Source: Rebecca billardiae RCC1528 (Eukaryota > Haptophyta). From it: a stretch of 64,000 bases of DNA. The notes beneath the pieces are model-generated. The model made no database searches. It was not told the origin of the DNA and saw nothing but the letters and a program-made list of their open reading frames with translations. The DNA is taken from the NCBI GenBank assembly GCA_965240325.2, contig OZ251228.1, positions 3,013,874 to 3,077,873 of the forward strand, written 5' to 3'. Positions 1 through 8,922 of this stretch are shown in pieces (the first letter of the stretch is position 1; each line of letters starts with the position of its first letter). Both the position numbers and the translations under genes were made by a program.

Positions 1-905
1 GGCGGCGGCGCCGGTGGCGGCGAAGGAGGCGGGCTGGGCGGCGGGCTTGGTGGCGGCGGCGCAGGTGGCGGCGATGGAGGCGGGCTGGGCGGCGGGCTCG
101 GTGGCGGCGGCGCCGGTGGCGGCGAAGGAGGCGGGCTCGGCGGCGGGCTCGGTGGCGGCGGCGCCGGTGGCGGCGAAGGAGGCGGGCTCGGCGGCGGGCT
201 CGGTGGCGGCGGCGCCGGTGGCGGCGAAGGAGGCGGGCTCGGCGGCGGGCTCGGTGGCGGCGGCGCCGGTGGCGGCGAAGGAGGCGGGCTGGGCGGCGGG
301 CTTGGTGGCGGCGGCGCAGGTGGCGGCGAAGGAGGCGGGCTCGGCGGCGGGCTCGGTGGCGGCGCCGGTGGCGGCGAAGGAGGCGGGCTCGGCGGCGGGC
401 TCGGTGGCGGCGGCGCCGGTGGCGGCGAAGGAGGCGGGCTGGGCGGCGGGCTCGGTGGCGGCGGCGCAGGTGGCGGCGACGGAGGCGGGCTCGGCGGCGG
501 GCTCGGTGGCGGCGGCGCAGGTGGCGGCGACGGAGGCGGGCTCGGCGGCGGGCTCGGTGGCGGCGGCACCGGTGGCGGACTCGGAGGCGGGCTCGGCGGC
601 GGGCTTGGTGGCGGCGGCGCAGGTGGCGGCGATGGAGGCGGGCTCGGCGGCGGGCTCGGTGGCGGCGGCGCAGGTGGCGGCGAAGGAGGCGGGCTGGGCG
701 GCGGGCTCGGTGGCGGCGGCGCAGGTGGCGGCGAAGGAGGCGGACTCGGCGGCAGGCTCGGTGGCGGCGGCGCGGGTGGCGGGCTGGGAGGCGGGCTCGG
801 CGGCGGGCTCGGTGGCGGCGGCGCAGGTGGCGGCGAAGGAGGCGGGCTCGGTGACGGGCTCGGTGGCGGCGGCGCAGGTGGCGCCGATGGAGGCGGGCTC
901 GGCGT
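1..905. repeat. 51-bp GC minisatellite encoding the Pro-rich tail of the RCC1 protein
   Basis: About 17.7 copies of a 51-bp unit (17 codons), with one 48-bp unit near 350-400. All lengths are multiples of three, so the minus-strand frame of the RCC1 gene stays open and reads as repeating SPPP/APPPP. The plus strand carries a stop-free alternative frame as well, which is only a consequence of the composition. Variation among units is confined mostly to a few third positions and GAA/GAT/GAC alternatives. Confidence 0.9.
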
Positions 906-2972
906 CGAGGGCCAGCTGATCCCGAGGTCGACTGGGGCGAGGTTGTCGCCCATGTGCCCGGCACTCTTGCCCACGTCTGCAGTGCCGCCCGAGCCGAGCT
1001 GGCCGTTGGTGCCAGCGCCCCAGCTGCGACACACGGCACACGCGAGCGCGCACGCGTGCGCACGCGGCGGTGAGCACGCGGGCATGGTGACACGCGGCCA
1101 TCGCCGCGAGTGGCGCGGGGGATCCGCGCGCGCAGCAGCAGCCCGCCGCGCTGTGGCCCCGCCTGTGCGCGCGCCCCCTCCGCGCGCACCACTTGAGCTG
1201 CGCGCTGCCGTCCAGGATGGCGCACGTGCCGTGGGCGGAGGCGGCCACGGCCACCGCCGAGCGGCCCGCCCCGAGCTCGATGGCGGGCAGCTGGTCGCCC
1301 ATGTCCGCCGGCGCGGTGCCGCGGCTGATGGAGTCCTCCGTGCCCAGCTGGCCGTCGGAGCCGCGGCCCCAGCTGCACGCACGCGCGCGCGGGCAGCGGG
1401 CAGGGTGCGGCGGCGCGGCGGCGCGGCGGCGTGTGAGCGCGTCGCGTCGCGCGCGGGCGCGCGCGCGGGCGCGGCGCGGGGCGGCGGCGGACGGGGCGGT
1501 GGCGCACCACTTCAAGCTCGCGTCGTCCAGCCGCGCGCAGCTGTGCGCCTCGCCGAGCGCGAGCTCCGCGGGCGTGCGCCCGTCTCCGAGGGCGACCGGC
1601 CCGACCGGCGTGAAGGCGTCCGTGTAGCGGTAGTGGCCGAGCTGCAGGTCGCCGCCCGCGCCCCAGCACGCCACGAAGCCTGCGCTGTTGCGCGCGCACG
1701 TGTGCGCAGGCCCCGTCGCCACTTCGAGCAGGACGTGGTCTGGCGCGGTGTAGGGCAGGTTCGCGCCCATGTCGCCGCGCTCGCCGCCTCGCTCTCCGTA
1801 CAGAGCTCCGACGCCGAGCTGCCCGGCCGAGTTGTCGCCCCAGCACTTGAGCCGTTTGTTGGAGAGCAGCGCGCATGCGTGCGAGCCCAGGTGCAGGGCG
1901 AACGAGCTCACGCTCGCGGCGCCGTCGTCCCCGTCCGGCGCGACGAGCAAGACGAAGGGCAGCGCGTTGCCCATCGTGCCGGCCGTGCCGCCGCGCTCCT
2001 CCCTGTCGCCGTACCCGAGCTGTCCGAGCTCGTTCTCGCCCCAGCACTTGAGGCCGGACTGGCCGCTGCTGCTCTGGTACACGTGCGCGCACGTGAAGTG
2101 CGCGCCGCAGCGCACGCCGAGCACGGAGGCGCCGCTGCCCAGGCGCAGGGCCGGCAGCGCGTCCCCCATCGCGCGCCCGCCGCCGTCGCCCACGTCGTCC
2201 CCGTGCCCGAGCCCGAGCTGCCCCACGCTGTTGGAGCCCCAGCTGCGGGCGGACGGGAGACGCGCCGCGCGCGCGCGAGGCGGGCGGCTCAGCGCACACG
2301 CGGCATTGTCGGCGCGGCGCGGGCGCGCGCGGGCGCGCGCGGGCGCGCACCAGCGCAGCGTCGCGTCGCTGAGCACGGCGCACGTGTGCTCTACGCCCGC
2401 GGAGACGTCGGAGACGCCCAGCCCGGACGGCAGCTGCACGTACGGCAGCGCGGCGCCCATCGTGCTCGGGTGGTCCCCGCGCCTCGCCTTGTCGCCATAG
2501 CCCGTCTTGCCCTTGTCACCGTCCCCGAAGCTGCGCGCGCGCGCGCGCGCGCACCGCAGGGCGCCCGCGCGGGGTGGTCGGCGCGCGCTGCGCGGCGCGG
2601 CGCACAGCGCGCGAGCGCGCGGCGCTGCAGGCGCGCGCGCGCGCACCACTTGAGCCGAGCCACGCCGGCGTCCGAGATGATCACGCAGGTGTGCAGCTGG
2701 CCCATCACCACGCGCGTGATCGTGGTCGGCAGTTCGTAGATCTCGGGCGGCATGGTGCCGTCGTAGGGCATGGCCACAGGGCCGCCGCCGCTAGGATCAA
2801 AAGGGGATGCCACCTGCGCGCGCACGCCCCAGTGGAGCTGCCCGCGCGGCGGCGCGGCGAGGAGCACGAGGGCAAGCCCGGCGACGTCGCCGAGCCGTCG
2901 CCGAGCTCGGCCCGTGCCGGGCGTCGGTGCGAGCGCTCGGCTCGCTCGTTCGCGTGACCACTGCGCTTTCAT
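1..2972 (-). CDS. Secreted RCC1-repeat protein with proline-rich C-terminal tail (3' end beyond window)
   Basis: Exons on the minus strand are 2972-2647, 2530-2351, 2242-1508, 1372-1190 and 1023 to beyond base 1; all joins are GT-AG and keep frame. ATG at 2972 opens a basic stretch and a hydrophobic run (LAGLALVLL-like) that reads as a signal peptide. The body is about seven RCC1/BNR repeats, each with the pattern HTCA-(L)-KCWG-x-GQLG-(G)-xMG-x-LP, for example CWGENELGQLG and CWGAGGDLQLG. RCC1 repeats form a beta-propeller; nuclear RCC1 is a Ran exchange factor, but many repeat proteins with signal peptides have other, unknown binding roles, so no Ran function is implied. After the last repeat the frame continues without a stop into SPPPSPPPAPPPP repeats that run off the window, resembling algal hydroxyproline-rich wall proteins. 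All four introns interrupt the same Cys codon (TG|C) of the KCWG/KCFG motif. Fold and exon structure are secure; function is not. Confidence 0.85.
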
Positions 2973-3672
2973 GGCCACACTCGTGGTCTTCGTGGGGGGC
3001 GCTTGCTTCGCGGTTCCCCGAATGAGTGGACCCTGCTGACCGGTGCGGGTATCATACAGACCTTGGTGGCTTGGTCAGATTCAGTTAGACAGTTATGAGC
3101 TGAGCCTGTCCGATGAGCTCATGATCTATCAGGCTCGCTATTTATGGCCTGTGCACACCTATCATCATACGAACCGCGGAACCTGCAAAACAAAGCTCTA
3201 AACGGCGAACTCACGGAACGTATTGACGTGGTTATGTCTTAATGGCTTAAGCTGAGCGGTCAAACGATCCCGTTCCGATCAATAGCCGTTGACCCAATGA
3301 GTACAGCGCGGATGATTCGAAGTTTATAGTTGATTACTGATATTCGGCCTATTCATCGGCGATTCGGCGGGGTATTCTGACGACGCGCTGCCTTTTTCTC
3401 CGAATAATAAAGTACTGCTGGCGGATACCCCCATATTGAATCATTGAATATGGCACATCAATTCATAATCAATTATCGATCATCAACTGCCTGCTCGAAC
3501 TTTCGAACGAGGCGCTACTCATCAACCCAGTTGCAGGGGCCGCAGCCCAGAAGGCGCGACGCCGGGGGCTGTAGCGTGCCCGGCCAGAGCAAGTGAGCCA
3601 CCCACACCCACGCTGACGGCTGCTGCGAAGCGATGGGTCTGCGTCTCGCGGTCACTGCAGCTCGCCACCGCG
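2973..3672. other. Intergenic, unusually AT-rich stretch between RCC1 and XRN genes
   Basis: No coding region seen. Bases about 3040-3520 drop to a visibly balanced or AT-leaning composition in an otherwise extremely GC-rich block, with TCATCA, GATCGAT and AATTATCGATC-type words. It holds the promoter of the RCC1 gene (reading left) and the 3' flank of the XRN gene (also reading left). Confidence 0.5.
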
Positions 3673-6102
3673 TCAGCCGCCAGCGCGCCCGCCGCTCGGG
3701 TCACGGGCCGCGCCGTCGCGGCGCGCGAGGGGCGGGGCGCGGCCGGGCTGCTTCCGCGACGACGGCTTGCGCGCCGCCTGCTCGGCCGCGGCCGCGGGCG
3801 GCCCCGCCGGGCGCGCCGCGCGCGGCGGCCGCTCCTTGCCGCCGCCAGGCCGCCGCGCCGCCGCGCCCGCCGTGCCCGCGCGCCCGCGCCCGCCGCCGCC
3901 GCGCGGCGCGCCCGCGCCCGCCGAGTCGCGCGGCGCGCGCGGCGGCGGGCGGCGCGCGCGGTCGAAGCGCAGCGCGCCCTGCACGCTGTGCGGCTCCAGC
4001 GCGCGCGTGCGCGCCTCGAGCGCGTCCGCGCGCGCGTGCTCGTCCGCGCGCGCCTCCTGCAGCGCGCGCGCCACGAGCGTCTGCAGCTGCTCCACGGGCG
4101 GCAGCTCGTTGAAGAGCAGACGCGCGCCGCCGTGCGCGGAGGACACGTGCGCGCGCTCGGCGGCGACGAGCGGGCGCAGCTCGGCCTGCACGCCCTCCAG
4201 CGCCGCGCACAGCGGCCCGCCCGGCGCGCGCCCGTCCGCCTCCGCCGCCGCCGCCTCCGCGCGCGCGAGCGGCGTGAGCCGCTGCGCCTCGCGCATGAGC
4301 GGCGTGAGCTGTGTGTGGAACTGGAAGCAGGCGGGGCAGGTGCAGCCGTACTTGTACAGCCAGCCGATCGGCGAGTCGTCGTCCATCAGCCGGCGCAGCG
4401 GCGGCGCGACCAGGTGCCGCCCCGCCGAGGGCTGCACGAGCAGGTTGTACGCGCACGGCGGCAGCGCGCGCGCGCCGCCGCCGCCGCCGCCGCCGCCGCC
4501 GGACGGCGCGGCGGCAGCGGGCGGCGGCGCGTCGTTGGGCGCGGGCTGGGGCTGCGCGAGCTCGGCGTAGAGCGCGGGCAGCGTGGGCGCGCCGAGCGGC
4601 AGCTGGGCGTAGTCCGGGCACTCGCCGCTCGCGTACGTGCTCAGCACCCACGTGAGCGCCTTGAGGTACGCGGCCGCGCACGCGCGCTCGGCGTCCGTGC
4701 ACTGCGCGCCCAGCTCTGGCAGCGGCAGCTGCGCGCCGCCGCCCACGCCCGGCGGCACGCGCAGCGCGCGGCGCTTGTGCAGCTCGAGGAGCAGCGAGGC
4801 CAGCGCGGGCGCGTTGAGCTCCGCGCGGCGCGCGCGCGACGGCGGCGCCGCGCCCTCCGCCGTACCCTCCGTACCCTTCGTACCCTCCGTGCTGCGCGTG
4901 CCGAGGGTGGTGCGCGTGCTCACCAGGAAGAAGGACGCGGGCAGCGGCGCACCGCGCGCACACACCTTGCGCGCACCGTCGAGGTACGCGTCCATCGCAG
5001 CGCTGAGCGTCGCGCCGTGCAGCGCGGGGAGGTAGTCGTTGCCCGAGCACAGGATCGCGAGGCACGCCATGTCCACTCCCGCGCGCCGCGCGTGCGCGTG
5101 CGCGTGCGCGCCCGCGGGCGCGGGCGGCAGCTGCTTGCCCAGCTGCGCCACGCACGTGTCCGCGTCGAACAGCTCGTGCGAGGGGGGCGCGCGCTTGGCG
5201 CCGGCGCGCGCGCCGCCGGCGCCGCCGCGCACGGGCGCGACCACCGCGATGTGCGGCACGCCGCACGCCAGCGCCATCAGCAGCAGGTCCGAGTCCGAGC
5301 CGTGCAGCGCGTGCGTGAGCGGCGCGGCCGCGCGGCCGTGGCGCGCGGCCTGCGCCGCGTGCGCCTCCCACTGCGCGCTGAGCTCGAGCATGTGGCCGAT
5401 GCACTTGACCTCGCCCTCGCCCGCGACGTGCGCGCCGGAGACGATGAACGCCGGCGGCTCGTCGCCCCCGCCGAGCGCGGCCGCCGCCCTGCGCCGCGCC
5501 GCGTACGCGTGCAGCGCGTCCGAGAGGTCGGCCATCAGCGCGGTGCCGGGCGTGAGCGAGAGCGCGTCCACGCGGCACACGCCGGGCGCGGACGCGGGGC
5601 CCGTGCGCTCCGCCTTGCTGGCCGTCTTGCGCCGGCGCTGCCGCTGCGTGAGCACCTTGGCGAGCGGGCCGGGGCCGTCCACCGCGAGCACGACGCACAC
5701 GCGCGCGGGCGTGAGCCGCAGCAGCGCGCTGATGCGCCGCAGCACGAGCCGGATGAGCTCGTCGTTGCTGGACGCGCGGCGCACGACGTGGTGGATCTGC
5801 TCGTTCACGTCGACGTACACGCAGTCGTACGCGCCGAGCGACCGCGCGTCCTCCGCGTGCGCGAACGCGCGCGGGAAGCGCGCGCGCATCCACGTCTGCA
5901 TGCCCGAGACGCCCGCGCGCACGGCCGCGCGCGGCGCGCGCGGCGCCGCGCGCGCGGCGCGCGGCCGGGCGGGCGCGAGGCGGCCGGTGCGCGCGCCGGT
6001 GCCGCCGAGGCCGACGCCACCCGGCGCCGCCGACGCCGCGAGCGGCGCCAGCGCCGCCGCCAGCAGCAGCAGCAGCGCCGCGAGCACGCGCGCCGCCGCC
6101 AT
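3673..6102 (-). CDS. XRN-family 5'-3' exoribonuclease with N-terminal targeting sequence
   Basis: Single exon, 809 aa from ATG at 6102, stop TGA at 3675-3673. The XRN N-terminal nuclease motifs appear in order: GVSGMQTWMRARFP near residue 65, YVDVNEQIHH near 95, LAVDGPGPLAKVLTQRQRRR near 140, LTPGTALM near 182, SGAHVAGEGEVKCIGHM near 222 (the EGE acidic motif), HGSDSDLLLMAL near 265, and CSGNDYLPAL near 350. The conserved acidic residues expected to bind two metals are present. XRN enzymes degrade 5'-monophosphate RNA processively in cytoplasm or nucleus. The oddity is the start: a signal-peptide-like segment (AARVLAALLLLLAAALAPLAASA) of about 25 residues is followed by an Ala/Arg/Pro-rich, acid-free stretch to residue 60, the layout of a bipartite plastid presequence of algae with secondary plastids. 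The C-terminal ~130 residues are Arg/Gly/Pro-rich. An upstream in-frame ATG at 6174 would add 24 residues before the hydrophobic segment. Confidence 0.85.
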   Translation of the reverse strand: MAAARVLAALLLLLAAALAPLAASAAPGGVGLGGTGARTGRLAPARPRAARAAPRAPRAAVRAGVSGMQTWMRARFPRAFAHAEDARSLGAYDCVYVDVNEQIHHVVRRASSNDELIRLVLRRISALLRLTPARVCVVLAVDGPGPLAKVLTQRQRRRKTASKAERTGPASAPGVCRVDALSLTPGTALMADLSDALHAYAARRRAAAALGGGDEPPAFIVSGAHVAGEGEVKCIGHMLELSAQWEAHAAQAARHGRAAAPLTHALHGSDSDLLLMALACGVPHIAVVAPVRGGAGGARAGAKRAPPSHELFDADTCVAQLGKQLPPAPAGAHAHAHARRAGVDMACLAILCSGNDYLPALHGATLSAAMDAYLDGARKVCARGAPLPASFFLVSTRTTLGTRSTEGTKGTEGTAEGAAPPSRARRAELNAPALASLLLELHKRRALRVPPGVGGGAQLPLPELGAQCTDAERACAAAYLKALTWVLSTYASGECPDYAQLPLGAPTLPALYAELAQPQPAPNDAPPPAAAAPSGGGGGGGGGARALPPCAYNLLVQPSAGRHLVAPPLRRLMDDDSPIGWLYKYGCTCPACFQFHTQLTPLMREAQRLTPLARAEAAAAEADGRAPGGPLCAALEGVQAELRPLVAAERAHVSSAHGGARLLFNELPPVEQLQTLVARALQEARADEHARADALEARTRALEPHSVQGALRFDRARRPPPRAPRDSAGAGAPRGGGGRGRAGTAGAAARRPGGGKERPPRAARPAGPPAAAAEQAARKPSSRKQPGRAPPLARRDGAARDPSGGRAGG

Positions 6103-6804
6103 CCCAAGCGGAGAGCGTCGGCCGACCGACGCCACGTCGAAGACTCGAAGAGCGCCGAAAGCCGAGAGACGCATGCGGTTGGCGTCTTGGCGACGTGAGT
6201 TCGCGTGAGCTTCGAAATCTGCCGAGGCGAAAATGAAATATCAGTAAATCACTCAAATCACCTGCTCGGAGCTCGGGCTGCTCACGAGCTCCGCTCGATG
6301 GACGATGAGCACAGGCGCAAGGCATTTTCATGCCCGGCTGAACGGCATACGAGTTTGTCGTACCCGCTCGGGTAAGTACCTGTACTCACGCATGAGCGGG
6401 GGCCGGGCAGCGACATTTATGATCTAGTTGAGATTCTCCCGCCGCTTCTTCCAAAAGGGTTCGCACGAGGTCGCGGGCGCGGCCGCATCTGGCGAGCGCG
6501 ATCTCGGCCTTTTACATCGCGCGCTCGCGAATTGAAGACACACCCCCATACAGGAATTGGGGCGTGCACATATGAGCGAATCACGGCGCGTGGGTGTTTG
6601 CCGCGGCGTCCGCACCGGGATCCCAGGCTGCGCGTCGCCGGATGTTTGAACAGCCGTGATGAGGTGTCTCGACTTGTCCATCCGCCAAGGGGAAGTGGCG
6701 CAGAAGTTGCTTGGCTCTCGCCCTCCCACTCATCCGCCACCGCACCGACAGCGAGGCCCCCCCCTCCCCGGGCCACATACATCGGGGCGAGCGGCGCGAG
6801 CGCG
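6103..6804. promoter_or_regulatory. Divergent intergenic region between XRN and kinase genes
   Basis: 702 bp with no coding region that I accept. The two genes read away from each other, so both promoters must lie here. The middle part (about 6220-6560) is less GC-rich than the genes. An open frame in phase with the kinase extends back to 6532 but lacks recognisable sequence and includes the lower-GC part, so I treat it as upstream non-coding. Confidence 0.5.
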
Positions 6805-8127
6805 ATGGAGATCAGCACGCGCGAGAAGGCGCCGATCGTCGGCGGGCGGTACAAGATCGCCAACCGCGAGCTCGGCTCGGGCGCGCAGGGCACCGTGTGC
6901 GCCGCGTCCGACATGCAGACCAACGAGCAGCTCGCGGCCAAGCTCTTCCGCGGCGCCGACGCGGGCAAGCAGGAGGCGGCGCTGATGCGCCGGTGCAGCG
7001 GGCACAAGCACGTCGCCGCGTTCGTCGACTACGTCGGCGGCGTCGAGATCGGCGGCAGCCCCAGCTCCGTGCTCCTCATGGAGCTCGTCGCTGGCGGCGA
7101 CCTGTTTGACCGGCTGATCTCGGGCGGCGCGATGCCCGAGCAGGCGGCGCGGCACTTCTTCCACCAGCTGGTGCACGCGGTGGCGCACTGCCACGCGCGC
7201 GGCGTGGCGCACCGCGACATCAAGCTCGAGAACGTGCTCATCGACCTCGAGGGCCACATCAAGCTCACCGACTTTGGGCTCGCGGGCGTGTTCCGCATCC
7301 AGGAGGGCGGCGCCGAGCGGCTGCTGAGCGACCGCTGCGGCTCCAAGGCGTACGTCGCGCCGGAGCTGATCGCCGACCGCAGCTCGCCGTATGTGGGCCC
7401 GCCGGTGGACGTGTGGGCGTGCGGCGTCTGCCTCTTCGCCATGCTCGCCAACTTCTTCCCCTTCGACGTCGCGTGCGCGCGGCGCGACTGGCGCGTGCCG
7501 CACGTGCAGCTCGCGCAGGCGGCGGGCGGCTCGACGGTGCGCACGCTGTACGAGCTGGCGTCGCGCCCGTGCGACTTCTCCGCGGAGGTGACGGCGCTGC
7601 TGGACAGCATGCTCGCCCTCGACCCCGCGCGCCGCGCCACCCTCGCCGACGTGCTCGCCTCGCCGTGGCTCGCCGCCTCGCCCGCGGGCACGCCGTACGC
7701 GACGCCGCAGCCCTCGGACGGCGCCGCACCCGCCGACGGCGCCGCCGCCGACGCGTCCGTCCTGAGCGTGCTCTCGGTGGACCAGATCCCGGCGCAGGGC
7801 GAGAACGTGGAGACCGCCGCCGACGAGCCCAACGCGCCGCTCGTCGACGAGCACGACCCCGCCGAGGTCTACCGAGACGTCTCCGCGATGGTCAACTCGG
7901 GCAGCCACTCGTTGCTCGCGCCAACCGCCGAGGCGTCGCTCGAGGTGGGCGAGGAGGGCGTGTACCGCTCCGCGCTACCCCAGCCGACGCCCGGCGTGCC
8001 GGCCGCGGCGCACGTGCCCGCGCTCCGGCGCGAGCGCGCGTTCGAGCGCTGGTCCAACTTCGAGCAGGCGTACGACGCGGACATGGTCGTCGCGCCGCGC
8101 GAGCTGCTCGACATCGACCTCGTCTGA
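6805..8127 (+). CDS. Ser/Thr protein kinase, CAMK/CHK1-like
   Basis: Single exon, 440 aa. The kinase domain covers about residues 12-290: glycine loop ELGSGAQGTVC near 20, the ATP-binding Lys in LAAKLF near 45, catalytic loop HRDIKLENVLI near 137, DFGLAG near 156, the activation segment ending in AYVAPEL near 183 and a DVWACGVCLFAML helix near 205. All catalytic residues are present, so it should phosphorylate Ser/Thr. HRDIKLEN and GSKAYVAPE resemble CAMK-group enzymes such as SNF1/CHK1/NIM1-type kinases; the exact subfamily is not settled. The 150-residue tail is acidic and disordered-looking, ending in a conserved-looking patch RAFERWSNFEQAYDADM. The start at 6805 puts a short leader before the fold; an in-frame upstream ATG at 6532 exists but its extra 91 codons look non-coding. 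Confidence 0.9.
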   Translation: MEISTREKAPIVGGRYKIANRELGSGAQGTVCAASDMQTNEQLAAKLFRGADAGKQEAALMRRCSGHKHVAAFVDYVGGVEIGGSPSSVLLMELVAGGDLFDRLISGGAMPEQAARHFFHQLVHAVAHCHARGVAHRDIKLENVLIDLEGHIKLTDFGLAGVFRIQEGGAERLLSDRCGSKAYVAPELIADRSSPYVGPPVDVWACGVCLFAMLANFFPFDVACARRDWRVPHVQLAQAAGGSTVRTLYELASRPCDFSAEVTALLDSMLALDPARRATLADVLASPWLAASPAGTPYATPQPSDGAAPADGAAADASVLSVLSVDQIPAQGENVETAADEPNAPLVDEHDPAEVYRDVSAMVNSGSHSLLAPTAEASLEVGEEGVYRSALPQPTPGVPAAAHVPALRRERAFERWSNFEQAYDADMVVAPRELLDIDLV

Positions 8128-8160
8128 CGCCTCCTGACGCCTCCTGACGCCTCCTGACGC
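8121..8160 (+). repeat. Decamer tandem repeat supplying staggered stop codons
   Basis: Three exact copies of CTCCTGACGC preceded by one diverged copy that includes the kinase stop. TGA triplets fall at 8125, 8135, 8145 and 8155; because the unit is 10 bp they occupy all three frames in turn. Confidence 0.85.
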
Positions 8161-8922
8161 CTCGCCGCACGCGCGCACGCGCGCAGCGCGCACGCGCGCA
8201 GCGCGCGCGGCGCCGCGCCGCGCCGCCGTCGGCGCACGCCGCCGCCGTGCACGCCGCGTGGCGCGCGGCCCGTATCAGCAATGCCCGCCGCATGCCTCGG
8301 GCATCGTCGCCGCCGCACCACTGCCGCCACAACGACGTGCGGCAGCCCGGCCCCCTCTCTACAGCATCTGCGTGCTGGCGGGCGCGGGCTCCCACGCGCC
8401 GCCGCACCGCGCGAGGTGACCTGCGCGGCGCGGGCTGCCGCCGGGCCTCGAGCCTCGAGCGCGGCTCAGCCCTCGGACGCTCCGGGCGCCACCCACACCT
8501 CTTCTCCCCGGTCTTGCACTCGTCCGGGCTTCACCGCTGGTTGCAGGCCAGGCCGCGGCCTCCGGAGTCGGCGTCAGTTCTGACGCCACAGCCGCGATGC
8601 CGCCCACGGGCCCAGCGGCAGCGGGCGCGGCACGCCGGCACTGCGCGTGCTGCGCACCGCCACCCGAGTTTTGGCAGCACACTTCGCCACGCGCGACGCG
8701 ACTGTATGTCTATTGTGCACTGTACGCTCCGACATGTCCGGACTCGCGTGTGAGTTTATTATTATTAATTATTTGAAATTATTTTTGGCTATATATATAT
8801 TAACGACGTGGTATGCAACGGGCAGGCGTCAGAGTCAGCAAGCTGTAGCAGCAGATCGAGCAGCAGAGACAAACACCAGGATCAGCGCTCCTCGCCGTCG
8901 TCCCCCCCCTCATAGTCGCCCA
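8161..8922. other. Intergenic region; right part is the likely 3' UTR/tail of the retroelement
   Basis: No gene seen. Bases 8750-8815 are strongly AT-rich. Read on the minus strand, as the 3' side of the retrotransposon ORF, 8755-8795 is A-rich with TAA/AAT triplets, as expected of a LINE-type tail. Bases 8161-8750 are GC-rich and featureless apart from CG-alternating runs near 8170-8230. Confidence 0.5.

Noticed and set aside
14-919. Plus-strand open frame of Ala/Val/Glu repeats (301 codons)
   Set aside because: It is the antisense of the RCC1 Pro-rich tail; the 51-bp repeat leaves several frames open, and only the minus frame continues a recognisable domain.
3701-6331. 876-codon minus-strand frame overlapping XRN
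   Set aside because: Out-of-frame shadow of the XRN gene, composed of Arg/Ala runs without motifs.
6532-6804. 91-codon N-terminal extension of the kinase
   Set aside because: Lower GC and no resemblance to a domain or targeting peptide; the ATG at 6805 gives a normal kinase N-terminus.
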